39,689 nucleotides of DNA, taken from the IMG/VR virus record IMGVR_UViG_3300050821_003150, positions 1-39,689 of that record; one strand, written 5' to 3'. The number at the start of each line of letters is the position of its first letter. The first letter of the stretch is position 1. The DNA comes from a virus. The notes beneath the pieces are model-generated. The model saw nothing but the letters and a program-made list of their open reading frames with translations. It was not told the DNA's origin and searched no databases. Shown here piece by piece: positions 38,330 to 39,689 of this stretch. A program made the position numbers and the translations under genes.

Positions 38330-39672
38330 AGATACTCTACCTCTCAGCGAAAGGCGACTCTTTCCCTCTCGGATGCGAGATGGTCAAAGAGGGCCATGAG
38401 GTCAAATTCTACACCAAGTCCCCGAAGGATAAGGACGCGGGCACGGGATTTGTGCCTTTGGTCGATAACTATGTCGATCATTTGAAGTGGGCGGATTTGG
38501 TGATTACAGACGACACGATCTGGGGGAAGATCAATGACTCCATTCGGAAAATGGGAATACCGGTTATCGGTGGAACGCCGGTTACGGACAAGCTCGAAGA
38601 AGACCGTCAAGCCGGACAAGAGATGTTTAAAGCCCTTGACATGCAGACGCTCGACTCCAAGGACTTCACGGACATGGACGAAGCCATCGCCTATATCGAA
38701 GAAAACCCCCGTAAATTCGTGGTCAAAGTATCGGGAAAGGCCCAAGACGACAAGACCCTGACGTATGTGGGCCAAATGGAGGATGGTTCAGATGTGCCTA
38801 AAGTCCTAGAACATTATAGGTCCAAGATGGGTTCTGGAATAGCCTCTGTGCAGGTCCAGGATGTGGCCGAAGGGGTGGAAGTGGCCCTGGGCGGGTGGTT
38901 TAATGGTTCTGAGTTCTTAGACCCCTTGCTGCTAAACTTCGAGCACAAAAAGTTAATGAGTTGTCGTTACGAGCAGGCCGGAATAGGTCCTGCCACAGGC
39001 GAGATGGGTACCATCGGATGCTGGAAGGATAAGGGGTTTGAGTTGTATGAAGAGACTCTGGCTAAATTCATTCCCGTTTTAAAGAAGGAGGGCTATCATG
39101 GATACTTTGACATTAACTGCATTGTTCACCCGTATATTGGTCTTGAGCCAAACACTCCTTTTCACGTTCACCCGCTTGAGATGACAAACCGCTTTGGCTG
39201 GCCGACTATTCTTATGCAGATGGAGGCCATGAAGATCCAGGATTTGGGAGAGCTATTCTTAGGCATTGCAAACGGGACCGCCACGGATTATAAAGTGAAT
39301 GGGTACTATTGTGCCTGCGTGGTGATAGGATGCCCGCCACTTCCCTATATCTCTCAGGAGATCGCAGACAAGATGTCCAATGGTCTGCCGATCATTTTTA
39401 AGGACGGGGACTGTGAAGGCGTTTATCCAGGGGATGCGATCCTAAAGGGCGAGGATTGGATTTGTCAGGGAGAGAAGGGCTATCCCTGTGTGGCGACCGG
39501 ATGCGGAGACACTATTCAGGACGCTCAAGCCAAGGCCTACTCCCGTGTCCGTAATATCATCATTCCGAATGCCATGTACCGTGAAGACATCGGAGACCTG
39601 ATTCCTGGAAAGTTAATGCAGATCCAAAGGCTTTTAGAGCATAATAAAATCATGGCGGAAACCATTTCATGA
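38326..39672 (+). CDS. PurD-like ATP-grasp ligase
   Basis: 448 residues, ATGA overlap with the previous gene. KILYLSAKGDSFPLGCEMV (2-20) pre-domain, VIGGTPVTDKLEEDRQ, FVVKVSGKAQDDKT (ATP-binding strands), VEVALGGWFNG, GTIGCW, GYFDINCIVHP, EMTNRFGWPT, and C-terminal TGCGDTIQDAQAKAYSRV. The order matches PurD (phosphoribosylamine-glycine ligase), with Mg/ATP residues at NRFG-x-P. PurD-family ATP-grasp enzymes join a carboxylate to an amine. In a phage it may serve purine synthesis or make a modified nucleotide or peptide bond; substrate unknown. Confidence 0.8.
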   Translation: MKILYLSAKGDSFPLGCEMVKEGHEVKFYTKSPKDKDAGTGFVPLVDNYVDHLKWADLVITDDTIWGKINDSIRKMGIPVIGGTPVTDKLEEDRQAGQEMFKALDMQTLDSKDFTDMDEAIAYIEENPRKFVVKVSGKAQDDKTLTYVGQMEDGSDVPKVLEHYRSKMGSGIASVQVQDVAEGVEVALGGWFNGSEFLDPLLLNFEHKKLMSCRYEQAGIGPATGEMGTIGCWKDKGFELYEETLAKFIPVLKKEGYHGYFDINCIVHPYIGLEPNTPFHVHPLEMTNRFGWPTILMQMEAMKIQDLGELFLGIANGTATDYKVNGYYCACVVIGCPPLPYISQEIADKMSNGLPIIFKDGDCEGVYPGDAILKGEDWICQGEKGYPCVATGCGDTIQDAQAKAYSRVRNIIIPNAMYREDIGDLIPGKLMQIQRLLEHNKIMAETIS

Positions 39673-39689
39673 GCCTCTTCCCGCTCCCT
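39669..39689 (+). CDS. 5' end of last gene, runs off the window
   Basis: ATG overlaps the ATP-grasp stop (ATGA) and encodes MSLFPLP before the edge. If the window is circular, the frame continues exactly into base 1 and ends at 177 as the Thr-Pro/Ser repeat protein. Confidence 0.5.

Noticed and set aside
1-39689. tRNA genes, integrase, lysozyme or polymerase
   Set aside because: None could be recognised by motif or structure reading; absence is noted but a profile search would be needed to be sure.

Overview
The window reads as a nearly complete, probably complete, genome of a tailed bacteriophage with a short-tailed (podovirus-like) plan. Evidence is a large terminase with its nuclease triad, a 708-residue P22-like portal, scaffold, decoration and HK97-type capsid proteins in order, then a connector/adaptor, a large tail-hub-like protein, a fibre-like protein and long ejection-type proteins. 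No tape measure, sheath or baseplate genes are seen. The standard genetic code is used: TAA, TAG and TGA all end genes at tight junctions. Shine-Dalgarno sites are common, so the host is an ordinary bacterium of unknown phylum. No phage DNA polymerase, RNA polymerase, integrase, lysozyme or tRNA gene was recognised.

Layout. (1) 1-177: a hexanucleotide array with a 66-bp higher-order period that encodes a Thr-Pro/Thr-Ser tail. (2) 199-12456, minus strand: one long early block of about 37 mostly small, overlapping genes. It holds a Bet-type annealing protein with a PD-(D/E)XK exonuclease, a DUF1064 protein, a cytosine-5 DNA methyltransferase whose second frame is also open end to end, a SLOG-fold protein, HNH nucleases, HTH and ribbon-helix-helix regulators behind a clear sigma70 promoter, a CobS/MoxR-type AAA+ ATPase with its VWA-like partner, an Imm5-like Ala-rich protein with an apparent frameshift, small zinc-ribbon and membrane peptides and a putative lipoprotein. 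(3) 12457-12815: the divergent control region, with promoters on both strands, an early terminator and large hairpins. (4) 12816-17720, plus strand: a RecA-fold helicase-like ATPase containing an iteron-like cluster, a small terminase candidate, an exported-looking structural protein, an HNH nuclease and three tandem mini zinc-finger proteins. (5) 18096-27161: terminase, a belt of tiny basic proteins, portal, scaffold, decoration and major capsid. (6) 27266-39672: a LAGLIDADG nuclease, the connector/tail/fibre block, ejection-type proteins including one with an ADP-ribosyltransferase-like domain, and a PurD-like ATP-grasp enzyme.

How it fits together. Early minus-strand genes would recombine, modify and manage DNA. 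The divergent region would switch to the plus strand for replication initiation, packaging, head and tail. The last plus-strand gene starts at 39669 and, if the window ends are joined, stays in frame into the repeat and stops at 177, just before the convergent end of the minus block at 199. This suggests a circular map with one divergence and one convergence point.

Most unusual: four consecutive tail-region proteins, including a connector of a normally cytoplasmic family, begin with Sec-type signal sequences, and a fifth structural-looking protein has a similar segment. Also notable are the double-frame methyltransferase locus, the iteron cluster inside the ATPase gene, and the ATP-grasp and ART-like proteins at the end of the late block.
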